From assembly GCF_000003605.2 (NCBI RefSeq), contig NW_003106511.1:1-38681 (forward strand): a stretch of DNA of 38,681 nt, given 5' to 3'. How positions within the stretch are numbered: the first letter of the stretch is position 1; every line of letters begins with the position of its first letter. The notes under the pieces were generated by a model. That model was not told where the DNA came from. It ran no database searches and saw only the letters and a list, made by a program, of their open reading frames with translations. The stretch comes from Saccoglossus kowalevskii. Lineage: Eukaryota; Hemichordata; Enteropneusta; Harrimaniidae. The position numbers and the translations under genes were made by a program. Positions 19,261-30,970 of the stretch are shown piece by piece.

Positions 19261-20016
19261 TCTTGGCATATAGACAGGGGGATTGGTTGCCAGTCTTGGA
19301 ATATAGACAGGGGGATTCGGAGCCAGTCGTTGCATATAGACAGGGGGATTCGGTGCCAGTCTTGGAATATAGACAGGGGGATTCGGAGCCAGTCGTTGCA
19401 TATAGACAGGGGGATTCGGTGCCAGTCTTGGAATATAGACAGGGGGATTCGGTGCCAGTCTTGGAATATAGACAGGGGATTCGGAGCCAGTCGTTGCATA
19501 TATACAGGGGAATTCGGTGCCAGTCTTGACATATAGACAGGGAGATTTGGTGCCAGTCTTGGCATATAGACAGGGGAATTCGGTGCCAGTCTTGGCATAT
19601 AGACAGGGGGATTCGGAGCCGGTCGTTGCATATAGACAGGGGAATTCGATGCCAGTCTTGACATATAGACAGGGGGATTCGGAGCCGGTCGTTGCATATA
19701 TACAGGGGGATTCGGTGCCAGTCTTGACATATACACAGGGAGATTCGGTGCCAGTCTTGGCATATACACAGGGGGATTCGGTGCCAGTCTTGGAATATAG
19801 ACAGGGGGATTCGGAGCCAGTCTTTGCATATAGACGGGGGGATTCGGTGCCAGTCTTGACATATAGACAGGGGGATTCGGTGCCAGTCTTGACATATAGA
19901 CAGGGAAATTCCGTGCCAGTCTTGGCATATATACAGGGGGATTCAGTGCCAGTCTTGACATATAGACAGGGGAATTCGGTGCCAGTCTTGACATATAGAC
20001 AGGGGGATTCGGTGCC
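19122..20016 (+). repeat. 895-bp block with copy at 33847-34741
   Basis: Offset 14725. Shared: GACACAGGAATTC, GATTGGTTGCC, CATATATACAGGGGAATTC (about 19497), GAGATTTGGTGCC, GAATTCGATGCC-T, the CATATATACAG monomer (19694) and GGGAAATTC. This copy alone has GAGCCGGTC (twice), CATATACACAGG (twice), CTTTGCATATAGACGGG and GGCATATATACAGG, so it has gathered several private changes within about 300 bp. Confidence 0.85.
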
Positions 20017-20505
20017 AGTCGTTGCATATAGACAGCGGAATTCGGTGCCAGTCTTGGAATATAGACAGGGGTATTCGGCGCCAGGCGTTGCATATAGACA
20101 GGGGAATCCGGTGCCAGTCTTGGCAAATAGACAGGGGTATTCGGTGCCAGTTTTGCCATATAGACAGGGGGATTCGATGCCAGTCGTTGCATATAGACAG
20201 GGGGATTCGGTGCCAGTCTTGGAATATAGACAGGGGGATTCGGTGCCAGTCTTGGAATATAGACAGGGGATTCGGAGCCAGTCGTTGCATATAGACAGGG
20301 GAATTCGGTGCCAGTCTTGGCAAATAGACAGGGGGATTCAGTGCCAGTCGTTGCATATAGACATGGGAATTCGGTGCCAGTCTTGGAATATAGACAGGGG
20401 GATTCGGAGCCAGTTGTTGCATATAGACAGGGGGATTCGATGCCAGTCTTGGAATATAGACAGGGGGATTCGGAGCCAGTTGTTGCATATAGACAGGGGG
20501 ATTCG
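19973..20505 (+). repeat. 533-bp block, copy of 9975-10507
   Basis: Offset 9998. It carries GACAGCGG, TTCGGCGCCAGGCG, GAATCCGG, GTTTTGCCATATAG, GACATGGG and GTTGTTGC twice, exactly as the 2.5-kb unit copy 2. GACAGCGG and GACATGGG are absent from copy 1, so this block derives from, or gave rise to, copy 2 and not copy 1. Confidence 0.88.
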
Positions 20506-20938
20506 GTGCCAGTCTTGGCATCTAGACAGGGGGATTCGGAGCCAGTCTTGGAATATAGACAGGGGATTTCGGAGCCAGTCGTTGCATATAGACAGGGGGA
20601 TTCGGAGCCAGTCGTTGACATATAGACAGGGGGATTCGGTGCCAGTCGTTGCATATAGACAGGGGAATTCGGTGCCAGTCTTGGAATATAGACAGGGGTT
20701 TTCGGTGCCAGTCGTTGCATATAAACAGGGGAATTCGGTGCCAGTCTTGGCAAATAGACAGGGGTATTCGGTGCCAGTCTTGGAATATAGACAGGGGGAT
20801 TCGGAGCCAGTCGTTGCATATAGACAGGGGAATTCGGTGCCAGTCTTGACATATAGACAGGGGGATTCGGTGCCAGTCATTGCATATAGACAGGGGAATT
20901 CGGTGCCAGTCTTGGAATATAGACAGGGGGATTCGGTG
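20506..20938 (+). repeat. Irregular junction segment
   Basis: Unusually many odd monomers: GGCATCTAGACAGG (about 20517), GGAGCCAGTCTTGG, CAGGGGATTTCGGAGCC (about 20566), two V monomers in a row, GTCGTTGACATATAG (about 20612, V joined to T, 34 bp), GGGGTTTTCGG (about 20697) and TATAAACAGG (about 20720). It looks like a recombination junction between blocks. Confidence 0.7.
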
Positions 20939-22030
20939 CCAGTCTTGGAATATAGACAGGGGGATTCGGAGCCAGTCGTTGCATATAGACAGGGGGATTC
21001 GGTGCCAGTCTTGGAATATAGACAGGGGGATTTGGAGCCAGTCGTTGCATATAGACAGGGGGATTCGGTGCCAGTCTTGGAATATAGACAGGGGGATTCG
21101 GTGCCAGTCTTGGAATATAGACAGGAGATTCGGAGCCAGTCGTTGCATATAGACAGGGGAATTCGGTGCCAGTCTTGACATATAGACAGGGAGATTCGGT
21201 GCCAGTCTTGGCATATAGACAGGGGAATTCGGTGCCAGTCTTGGCATAAAGACAGGGGGATTCGGAGCCAGTCGTTGCATATAGACAGGGGAATTCGGTG
21301 CCAGTCTTGACATATAGACAGGGGGATTCGGAGCCAGTCGTTGCATATATACAGGGGGATTCGGTGCCAGTCTTGACATATAGACAGGGAGATTCGGTGC
21401 CAGTCTTGGCATATAGACAGGGGGATTCGGTGCCAGTCTTGGAATATAGACAGGGGGATTCGGAGCCAGTCGTTGCATATAGACAGGGGGATTCGGTGCC
21501 AGTCTTGACATATAGACAGGGGGATTCGGTGCCAGTCTTGACATATAGACAGGGAGATTCGGTGCCAGTCTTGGCATATAGACAGGGGGATTCAGTGCCA
21601 GTCTTGACATATAGACAGGGGAATTCGGTGCCAGTCTTGACATATAGACAGGGGGATTCGGTGCCGGTCTTGACATATAGACAGGGGGATTCGGTGCCAG
21701 TCTTGACATATAGACAGGGGGATTCGGTGCCAGTCTTGACATATAGACACGGAGATTCGGTGCCAGTCTTGGCATATAGACAGGGGGATTCTGTGCCAGT
21801 CTTGACATATAGACAGGGGAATTCGGTGCCAGTCTTGACATATAAACAGGGGGATTCGGTGCCGGTCTTGACATATAGACAGGGGGTTCGATGCCAGTCT
21901 TGGAATATAGACAGGGGAATTCGGTGCCAGTCTTGGAATATAGACAGGGGTATTCGGTGCCAGTCGTTGCATAAAGACACGGGAATTCGGTGCCAGTCTT
22001 GGCAAATAGACAGGGGTATTCGGTGCCATT

Positions 22031-22238
22031 CTTGGCATATAGACAGGGGGATTCGGTGCCAGTCTTGGAATATAGACAGGGGATTTCGGAGCCAGTCGTT
22101 GCATATAGACAGGGGAATTCGGTGCCAGTCTTGACATATAGACAGGGGAATTCGGTGCCAGTCGTTGCATATAGACAGGGGAATTCGGTGCCAGTCTTGG
22201 AATATAGACAGGGGCATTCGGAGCCAGTCGTTGCATAT
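22031..22238 (+). repeat. Satellite segment
   Basis: CCATTCTTGGC, E, CAGGGGATTTCGGAGCC-V (the same odd form as near 20566), T, V, E and GGGGCATTCGGAGCC (C at position 9, about 22213). Only repeat is seen. Confidence 0.7.
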
Positions 22239-22662
22239 AGACACGGGAATTCGGTGCCAGTCTTGACATATAGACAGGGGGATTCGGAGCCAGTCGTTGC
22301 ATATATACAGGGGGATTCGGTGCCAGTCTTGACATATAGACAGGGAGATTCTGTGCCAGTCTTGGCATATAGACAGGGGGATTCGGTGCCAGTCTTGGAA
22401 TATAGACAGGGGGATTTGGAGCCAGTCGTTGCATATAGACAGGGGGATTCGGTGCCTGTCTTGACATATAGACAGGGAGATTTGGTGCCAGTCTTGGCAT
22501 ATAGACAGGGGGATTCGGTGCCAGTCTTGACATATAGACAGGGGAATTCGGTGCCAGTCTTGACATATAGACAGGGGGATTCGGTGCCAGTCTTGACATA
22601 TAGACAGGGGGTTCGGTGCCAGTCTTGGAATATAGACAGGGGAATTCGGTGCCAGTCTTGGA

Positions 22663-23491
22663 ATATAGACAGGGGAATTCGGTGCCAGTCTTGGAATATA
22701 GACAGGGGGATTCGGTGCCAGTCTTGGAATATAGACAGGGGTATTCGGTGCCAGTCTTGGAATATAGACAGGGGCATTCGGTGCCAGTCTTGACATATAG
22801 ACAGGGGGATTCGGTGCCAGTCTTGGAATATAGACAGGGGGATTCGGTGCCAGTCTTGACATATAGACAGGGGGATTCGGTGCCAGTCTTGGAATATAGA
22901 CAGGAGGATTCGGTGCCAGTCTTGGAATATAGACAGGGGGATTCGGTGCCAGTCTTGGCAAATAGACAGGGGGATTAAGTGCCAGTCTTGGAATATAGAC
23001 AGGGGAATTCGGTGCCAGTCTTGGAATATAGACAGGGGGATTCGGTGCCAGTCTTGGAATATATAGACAGGGGAATTCGGTGCCAGTCTTGGAATATAGA
23101 CAGGGGGATTCGGTGCCAGTCTTGGCAAATAGACAGGGGGATTAAGTGCCAGTCTTGGCATTTAGACAGGGGGATTCGGTGCCAGTCTTGACATATAGAC
23201 AGGAGAATTCGGTGCCAGTCTTGGCATATAGACAGGGGTATTCAGTGCCAGTCTTGGAATATAGATAGGGGGATTCGGTGCCAGTCTTGGAATATAGACA
23301 GGGGGATTCGGTGCCAGTCTTGGCAAATAGACAGGGGGATTAAGTGCCAGTCTTGGCAAATAGACAGGGGAATTTGGTGCCAGTCTTGGCAAATAGACAG
23401 GGGAATTCGATGCCAGTCTTGACACATAGACAGGGAGATTCGGTGCCAGTCTTGACATATTGACAGGGGGGGTTCGGTGCCAGTCTTGGCA
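22663..23491 (+). repeat. E/T dimer run, then CATTTAG module
   Basis: A run of E monomers, including GGGGCATTCGG (about 22773), then E/T alternation (about 22780-22900) like that at 4200-4400. Then come GACAGGAGG, N, GATTAAGTGCC-E, a 35-bp monomer (23051), N, GATTAAGTGCC and the CATTTAG monomer (about 23158), leading into the block at 23376. Confidence 0.77.
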
Positions 23492-24347
23492 TATAGACAG
23501 GGGGATTCGGTGCCAGTCTTGGAATATAGACAGGAGGATTCGGTGCCAGTCTTGGAATATAGACAGGGGGATTCGGTGCCAGTCTTGGCAAATAGACAGG
23601 GGGATTAAGTGCCAGTCTTGGAATATAGACAGGGGAATTCGGTGCCAGTCTTGGAATATAGACAGGGGTATTCGGTGCCAGGCGTTGCATATAGACAGGG
23701 GAATTCGGTGCCAGTCTTGGCAAATAGACAGGGGTATTCGGTGCCAGTTTTGGCATATAGACAGGGGGATTCGGTGCCAGTCTTGGAATATAGACAGGGG
23801 GATTCGATGCCAGTCTTGGAATATAGACAGGGAATTTGGAGCCAGTCGTTGCATATAGACAGGGGAATTCGGTGCCAGTCTTGACATATAGACAGGGAGA
23901 TTCGGTGCCAGTCTTGGCATATAGACAGGGGAATTCGGTGCCAGTCTTGGCATATAGACAGGGGGATTCGGAGCCAGTCGTTGCATATAGACAGGGGAAT
24001 TCGGTGCCAGTCTTGACATATAGACAGGGGGATTCGGAGCCAGTCGTTGCATATATACAGGGGGATTCGGTGCCAGTCTTGACATATAGACAGGGAGATT
24101 CGGTGCCAGTCTTGGCATATGGACAGGGGGATTCGGTGCTAGTCTTGGAATATAGACAGGGGGATTTGGTGCCAGTCTTGGCAAATAGACAGGGGGATTA
24201 AGTGCCCGTCTTGGCATTTAGACAGGGGGATTCGGTGCCAGTCTTGACATATAGACAGGAGAATTCGGTGCCAGTCTTGGCATATAGACAGGGGTATTCA
24301 GTGCCAGTCTTGGAATATAGATAGGGGGATTCGGTGCCAGTCTTGGC

Positions 24348-24741
24348 AAATAGACAGGGGGATTCGGTGCCAGTCTTGGCAAATAGACAGGGGAATTCGG
24401 TGCCAGTCTTAGCATATAGACAGGGGAATTTGGTGCCAGTCTTGCCAAATAGACAGGGGAATTCGATGCCAGTCTTGACATATAGACAGGGAGATTCGGT
24501 GCCAGTCTTGACATATAGACAGGGGGGTTCGGTGCCAGTCTTGGCATATAGACTGGGGGAATTCGGTGCCAGTCTTGGAATATAGACAGGGGGATTCGGT
24601 GCCAGTTTTGACATATAGACAGGGGGATTCGGTGCCAGTCTTGGAATATAGACAGGGGGATTCGGTGCCAGTCCTGACATATGGACAGGGGGATTCGGTG
24701 CCAGTCTTGGAATATAGACAGGGGGATTCGGTGCCAGTCTT
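24348..24741 (+). repeat. Satellite segment related to 13740-14100
   Basis: N monomers, CTTAGCATATAG, TTGCCAAATAG (about 24443), GATTCGATGCC-T, a G6 tract before TTCGG, GACTGGGGGAATTCGG, then E/T dimers with GTCCTGACATATGGAC (about 24673). It is a second, more diverged version of the block that follows it. Confidence 0.75.
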
Positions 24742-26366
24742 GCAATATAGACAGGGGAATTCGGTGCCAGTCTTGGAATATAGACAGGGGAATTCGGTGC
24801 CAGTCTTGGAATACAGACAGGGGAATTCGGTGCCAGTCTTGGAATATAGACAGGGGGATTCGGTGCCAGTCTTGGCAAATAGACAGGGGGATTAAGTGCC
24901 AGTCTTGGCAAATAGACAGGGGAATTCGGTGCCAGTCTTAGCATATAGACAGGGGAATTCGGTGCCAGTCTTGGCAAATAGACAGGGGAATTCGATGCCA
25001 GTCTTGACATATAGACAGGGAGATTTGGTGCCAGTCTTGACATATAGACAGGGGGGTTCGGTGCCAGTCTTGGCATATAGACAGGGGGAATTCGGTGCCA
25101 GTCTTGGAATATAGACAGGGGGATTCGGTGCCAGTCTTGACATATAGACAGGGGATTCGGTGCCAGTCTTGGAATATAGACAGGGGGATTCGGTGCTAGT
25201 CTTGACATATTGACAGGGGGATTCGGTGCCAGTCTTGGAATATAGACAGGAGGATTCGGTGCCAGTCTTGGAATATAGACAGGGGTATTCGGTGCCAGTC
25301 GTTGCATATAGACAGGGGAATTCGGTGCCAGTCTTGGCATATAGATAGGGGGATTCGGTGCCAGTCTTGGAATATAGACAGGGGGATTCGGAGCCAGTCG
25401 TTGCATATAGACAGGGGGATTCATTGCCAGTCTTGACATATAGACCGGGAGATTCGGTGCCAGTCTTGGCATATAGAGAGGGGAATTCGGTGCCAGTCTT
25501 GGCATATAGACGGGGGGATTCGGAGCCAGTCGTTGCATATAGACAGGGGAATTCGGTGCCAGTCTTGGAATATATAGACAGGGTAATTCGGTGCCAGTCT
25601 TGGAATATAGACAGGGGGATTCGGTGCCAGTCTTGGCAAATAGACAGGGGGATTAAGTGCCAGTCTTGGTATTTAGACAGGGGGATTCGGTGCCAGTCTT
25701 GACATATAGACAGGAGAATTCGGTGCCAGTCTTGGCATATAGACAGGGGTATTCGGTGCCAGTCTTGGAATATAGATAGGGGGATTCGGTGCCAGTCTTG
25801 GAATATAGACAGGGGGATTCGGTGCCAGTCTTGGCAAATAGACAGGGGGATTAAATGCCAGTCTTGGCAAATAGACAGGGGAATTCAGTGCCAGTCTTAG
25901 CATATAGACAGGGGAATTCGGTGCCAGTCTTGGCAAATAGACAGGAGAATTCGATGCCAGTCTTGACATATAGACAGGGAGATTCGGTGCCAGTCTTGAC
26001 ATATAGACAGGGAGGTTCGGTGCCAGTCTTGACATATAGACAGGGGATTCGGTGCCAGTCTTGGAATATAGACAGGAGGATTCGGTGCCAGTCTTGACAT
26101 ATAGACAGGGGTATTCGGTGCCAGTCTTGGAATATAGACAGGAGGATTCGGTGCCAGTCTTGGAATATAGACAGGGGGATTCGGTGCCAGTCGTTGCATA
26201 TAGACAGGGGAATTCGGTGCCAGTCTTGGCATATAGACAGGGGGATTCGGTGCCAGTCTTGGAATATAGACAGGGGGATTCGGAGCCAGTCGTTGCATAT
26301 AGACAGGGGGATTCATTGCCAGTCTTGGAATATAGACAGGGGGATTCGGTGCCAGTCTTGGAATAT
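24742..26366 (+). repeat. Composite copy of 13590-16235 lacking about 1.02 kb
   Basis: The left part (24742-25433) matches 13590-14281 at offset 11152. The right part (25432-26366) matches 15301-16235 at offset 10131. The join is inside one monomer at GATTCATTGCCAGTCTTG/ACATATAGACCGGG, where both parents share GCCAGTCTTG. The 1,021-bp offset change is close to 31 monomers. Confidence 0.87.
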
Positions 26367-26412
26367 ATAGACCGGGGGATTCGGAGCCAGTCTTGGAATA
26401 TAGACAGGGGGA

Positions 26413-27490
26413 TTCGGTGCCAGTCTTGGCAAATAGACAGGGGGATTAAGTGCCAGTCTTGGCATTTAGACAGGGGGATTCGGTGCCAGTCTTGACATAT
26501 AGACAGGAGAATTCGGTGCCTGTCTTGGCATATAGACAGGGGTATTCGGTGCCAGTCTTGGAATATAGATAGGGGATTCGGTGCCAGTCTTGGAATATAG
26601 ACAGGGGGATTCGGTGCCATTCTTGGCAAATAGATAGGGGGATTAAGTGCCAGTCTTGACATATAGACAGGGAGATTCGGTGAAAGTCTTGACATATAGA
26701 CAGGGGGATTCGGTGCCAGTCTTGGAATATATAGACAGGGGAATTCGGTGCCAGTCTTGACATATAGACAGGGGGATTCGGTGCCAGTCGTTGCATATAG
26801 ACAGGGGAATTCGGTGCCAGTCTTGGAATATAGACAGGGGTATTCAGTGCCAGGCGTTGCATATAGACAGGGGAATTCGGTGCCAGTCTTGGCAAATAGA
26901 CAGGGGGATTCGGTGCCAGTCTTGGAATATAGACAGGGGGATTCGGAGCCAGTCGTTGCATATAGACAGGGGGATTCGGTGCCAGTCTTGGAATATAGAC
27001 AGGGGGATTCGGAGCCAGTCGTTGCATATAGACAGGGGGATTCGGTGCCAGTCTTGGAATATAGACAGGGGGATTCGGTGCCAGTCTTGGAATATAGACA
27101 GGGGATTCGGAGCCAGTCGTTACATATAGACAGGGGAATTCGGTGCCAGTCTTGACATATAGACAGGGAGATTCGGTGCCAGTCTTGGCATATAGACAGG
27201 GGAATTCGGTGCCAGTCTTGGCATATAGACAGGGGGATTCGGAGCCAGTCGTTGCATATAGACAGGGGAATTCGGTGCCAGTCTTGACATATAGACAGGG
27301 GGATTCGGAGCCAGTCGTTGCATATATACAGGGGGATTCGGTGCCAGTCTTGTCATATAGACAGGGAGATTCGGTGCCAGTCTTGGCATATAGACAGGGG
27401 GATTCGGTGCCAGTCTTGGAATATAGACAGGGGGATTTGGAGCCAGTCGTTGCATATAGACAGGGAGATTCGATGCCAGTCTTGGCATAT
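26413..27490 (+). repeat. 1.08-kb block with copy at 31036-32113
   Basis: Offset 4623. Shared: GTGCCTGTCTTGGC, the 32-bp TAGATAGGGG, CCATTCTTGGCAAATAGATAGG, GGTGAAAGTC, a 35-bp monomer, TTCAGTGCCAGGCG, E/V dimers, GTCGTTACATATAG and the CATATATACAG monomer. Differences include TTGTCATATAG (27351), and GACAGGTG, TTCGTTGCC, TTCGCTGCC and GCTTATAG in the other copy. A third copy of the last 400 bp lies at 37194-37590. Confidence 0.86.
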
Positions 27491-28046
27491 AGACTGGGGG
27501 ATTCGGTGCCAGTCTTGACATATAGACAGGGGGATTCGGTGCCAGTTTTGACATATAGACAGGGGGTTCGGTGCCAGTCTTGGAATATAGACAGGGGAAT
27601 TCGGTGCCAGTCTTGGAATATAGACAGGGGGATTCGGTGCCAGTCTTGGAATATAGACAGGGGGATTCGGTGCCAGTCTTGGCAAATAGACAGGGGGATT
27701 CATTGCCAGTCTTGGAATATAGACAGGGGGATTCGGTGCCAGTCTTGGAATATAGACAGGGGGATTCGGAGCCAGTCGTTGCATATAGACAGGGGGATTC
27801 GGTGCCAGTCTTGGAATATAGACAGGGGGATTCGGTGCCAGTCTTGGAATATAGACAGGGGGATTCGGTGCCAGTCTTGGAATATAGACAGGGGGATTCG
27901 GTGCCAGTCTTGGAATATATAGACAGGGGAATTCGGTGCCAGTCTTGGAATATAGACAGGTGGATTCAGTGCCAGTCTTGGCAAATAGACAGGGGGATTA
28001 AGTGCCAGTCTTGGCATTTAGACAGGGGGATTCGGTGCCAGTCTTG
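27400..28046 (+). repeat. 646-bp block with copy at 38029-38675
   Basis: Offset 10629. The copies share GACTGGGGG, GTTTTGAC, a 32-bp GGGGGTTCGG monomer, GATTCATTGCC, a run of E monomers, a 35-bp monomer and GACAGGTGGATTCAGTGCC. I saw almost no differences (one at GGGGAATCGG near 38031). The copy at 38 kb stops exactly where the array ends. Confidence 0.88.
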
Positions 28047-28221
28047 ACATATAGACAGGAGAATTCGGTGCCAGTCTTGGCATATAGACAGGGGTATTCG
28101 GTGCCAGTCTTGGAATATAGATAGGGGGATTCAGTGCCAGTCTTGGAATATAGACAGGGGGATTCGGTGCCATTCTTGGCAAATAGACAGGGGGATTAAG
28201 TGCCAGTCTTGGCAAATAGAC

Positions 28222-28566
28222 AGGGGAATTCGGTGCCAGTCATAGCATATAGACAGGGGAATTCGGTGCCAGTCTTGGCAAATAGACAGGGGAATTCGAT
28301 GCCAGTCTTGACATATAGACAGGGAGATTCGGTGCCAGTCTTGACATATAGACAGGGGGATTCGGTGCCAGTCTTGGCATATAGACAGGGGGAATTCGGT
28401 GCCAGTCTTGGAATATAGACAGGGGGATTCGGTGCCAGTCTTGACATATAGACAGGGGGATTCGGTGCCAGTCTTGGAATATAGACAGGGGGATTCGGTG
28501 CCAGTCTTGACATATAGACAGGGGGATTCGGTGCCATACTTGGAATATAGACAGGGGGATTCGGTG
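28222..28566 (+). repeat. Block shared with 37860-38028, then E/T dimers
   Basis: Offset 9638 over 28222-28390, with CATAGCATATAG, GATTCGATGCC-T and a GGGGGAATTCGG or GGGGGAATCGG form. From 28400 to 28566, E and T monomers alternate, with GCCATACTTGG and GTGTCAGTC. Confidence 0.8.
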
Positions 28567-29362
28567 TCAGTCTTGACATATAGACAGGGGAATTCGGTGC
28601 CAGTCTTGGCAAATAGACAGGGGTATTCAGTGCCAGTCTTGGCATATAGACAGGGGGATTCGGTGCCAGTCTTGGAATATAGACAGGGGGATTCGGAGCC
28701 AGTCGTTGCATATAGACAGGGGGATTCGGTGCCAGTCTTGACATATAGACAGGGGGATTCGGTGCCAGTCGTTGCATATAGACAGGGGAATTCGGTGCCA
28801 GTCTTGGAATATAGACAGGGGTATTCAGTGCCAGTCGTTGCATATAGACAGGGGAATTCGGTGCCAGACTTGGCAAATAGACAGGGGTATTCGGTGCCAG
28901 TCTTGGCATATAGACAGGGGGATTCGGTGCCAGTCTTGGAATATAGACAGGGGGATTCGGAGCCAGTCGTTGCATATAGACAGGGGGATTCGGTGCCAGT
29001 CTTGGAATATAGACAGGGGGATTCGGAGCCAGTCGTTGCATATAGACAGGGGGATTCGGTGCCAGTCTTGGAATATAGACAGGGGGATTCGGAGCCAGTC
29101 GTTGCATATAGACAGGGGAATTCGGTGCCAGTCTTGGAATATCGACAGGGGGATTCGGAGCCAGTCGTTGCATATAGACAGGGGGATTCGGTGCCAGTCT
29201 TGGAATACAGACAGGGGGATTCGGAGCCAGTCGTTGCATATAGACAGGGGGATTCGGTGCCAGTCTTGACATATAGACCGGGGAATTCGGTGCCAGTCTT
29301 GACATATAGACAGGGGAATTCGGTGCCAGTCTTGGCATATAGACGGGGGAATTCGGAGCCAG
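28567..29362 (+). repeat. Copy of 16650-17445
   Basis: See the partner. This copy differs at GACCGGGGAATTC (about 29277) and GACGGGGGAATTCGGAGCCAG near its right end, and continues into GGAGCCAGTCTTGG instead of a V monomer. Confidence 0.86.
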
Positions 29363-29712
29363 TCTTGGAATATAGACAGGGGGATTCGGAGCCAGTCGTT
29401 GCATATAGACAGGGGAATTCGGTGCCAGTCTTGACATATAGACAGGGGGATTCGGTGCCAGTCGTTGCATATAGACAGGGGAATTCGGTGCCAGTCTTGG
29501 AATATAGACAGGGGTATTCGGTGCCAGTCGTTGCATATAGACAGGGGAATTCGGTGCCAGTCTTGGCAAATAGACAGGGGTATTCGGTGCCAGTCTTGGC
29601 ATATAGACAGGGGGATTCGGTGCCAGTCTTGGAATATAGACAGGGGGATTCGGAGCCAGTCATTGCATATAGACAGGGGATTCGGTGCCAGTTTTGGAAT
29701 ATAGACAGGGGG

Positions 29713-30371
29713 ATTCAATGCCAGTCGTTGCATATAGACAGGGGGATTCGGTGCCAGTCTTGGAATATAGACAGGGGGATTCGGTGCCAGTCTTGGAATA
29801 TAGACAGGGGATTCGGAGCCAGTCGTTGCATATAGACAGGGGAATTCGGTGCCAGTCTTGGCAAATAGACAGGGGGATTCAGTGCCAGTCGTTGCATATA
29901 GACAGGGGAATTCGGTGCCAGTCTTGGAATATAGACAGGGGGATTCGGAGCCAGTTGTTGCATATAGACAGGGGGATTCGATGCCAGTCTTGGAATATAG
30001 ACAGGGGGATTCGGAGCCAGTCGTTGCATATAGACAGGGGGATTCGGTGCCAGTCTTGGAATATAGACAGGGGGATTCGGAGCCAGTCGTTGCATATAGA
30101 CAGGGGAATTCGGTGCCAGTCTTGACATATAGACAGGGGGATTCGGTGCCAGTTGTTGCATATAGACAGGGGAATTCGGTGCCAGTCTTGCAATATAGAC
30201 AGGGGTATTCGGTGCCAGTCGTTGCATATAGACAGGGGAATTCTGTGCCAGTCTTGGCAAATAGACAGGGGTATTCGGTGCCAGTCTTGGCATATAGACA
30301 GGGGGATACGGTGCCAGTCTTGGAATATAGACAGGAGGATTCGGAGCCAGTCATTGCATATAGACAGGGTA
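29713..30371 (+). repeat. 659-bp block, copy of 7667-8325
   Basis: Offset 22046. Contains TTCAATGCC, the GGGGATTCGGAGCC monomer, GTTGTTGC twice, TTGCAATATAG, GAATTCTGTGCC, GATACGG, GACAGGAGG and GTCATTGC. It has the single-dimer length and TTCAATGCC of unit copy 1, not copy 2. Confidence 0.87.
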
Positions 30372-30947
30372 ATTCGGTGCCAGTCTTGACATATAGACAG
30401 GGGGATTCGGTGCCAGTCTTGACATATAGACAGGGGGTTCCGGTGCCAGTCTTGGAATATAGACAGGGGAATTCGACGCCAGTCTTGGAATATAGACAGG
30501 GGAATTCGGTGCCAGTCTTGGAATATAGACAGGGGGATTCGGTGCCAGTCTTGGAATATAGACAGGGGGATTCGGTGCCAGTCTTGGAATATATAGACAG
30601 GGGAATTCGGTGCCAGTCTTGACATATAGACAGGGGGATTCGGTGCCAGTCGTTGCATATAGACAGGGAAATTCGGTGCCAGTCTTGGAATATAGACAGG
30701 GGTATTCGGCGCCAGGCGTTGCATATAGACAGGGGAATCCGGTGCCAGTCTTGGCAAATAGACAGGGGTATTCGGTGCCAGTTTTGCCATATAGACAGGG
30801 GGATTCAATGCCAGTCGTTGCATATAGACAGGGGGATTCGGTGCCAGTCTTGGAATATAGACAGGGGGATTCGGTGCCAGTCTTGGAATATAGACAGGGG
30901 ATTCGGAGCCAGTCGTTGCATATAGACAGGGGAATTCGGTGCCAGTC
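30361..30947 (+). repeat. 587-bp block, copy of 7226-7811
   Basis: Offset 23135-23136. Starts at GACAGGGTAATTCGG and includes a GGGGGTTCCGG monomer (one base longer than in the source), TTCGACGCC, a 35-bp monomer, GGGAAATTCGG, TTCGGCGCCAGGCG, GAATCCGG and GTTTTGCC. GGGAAATTCGG again ties it to unit copy 1. It directly follows the copy of 7667-8325, so the two pieces are in reversed order and overlap in source by about 145 bp. Confidence 0.87.
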
Positions 30948-30970
30948 TTGGAATATAGACAGGGGGATTC

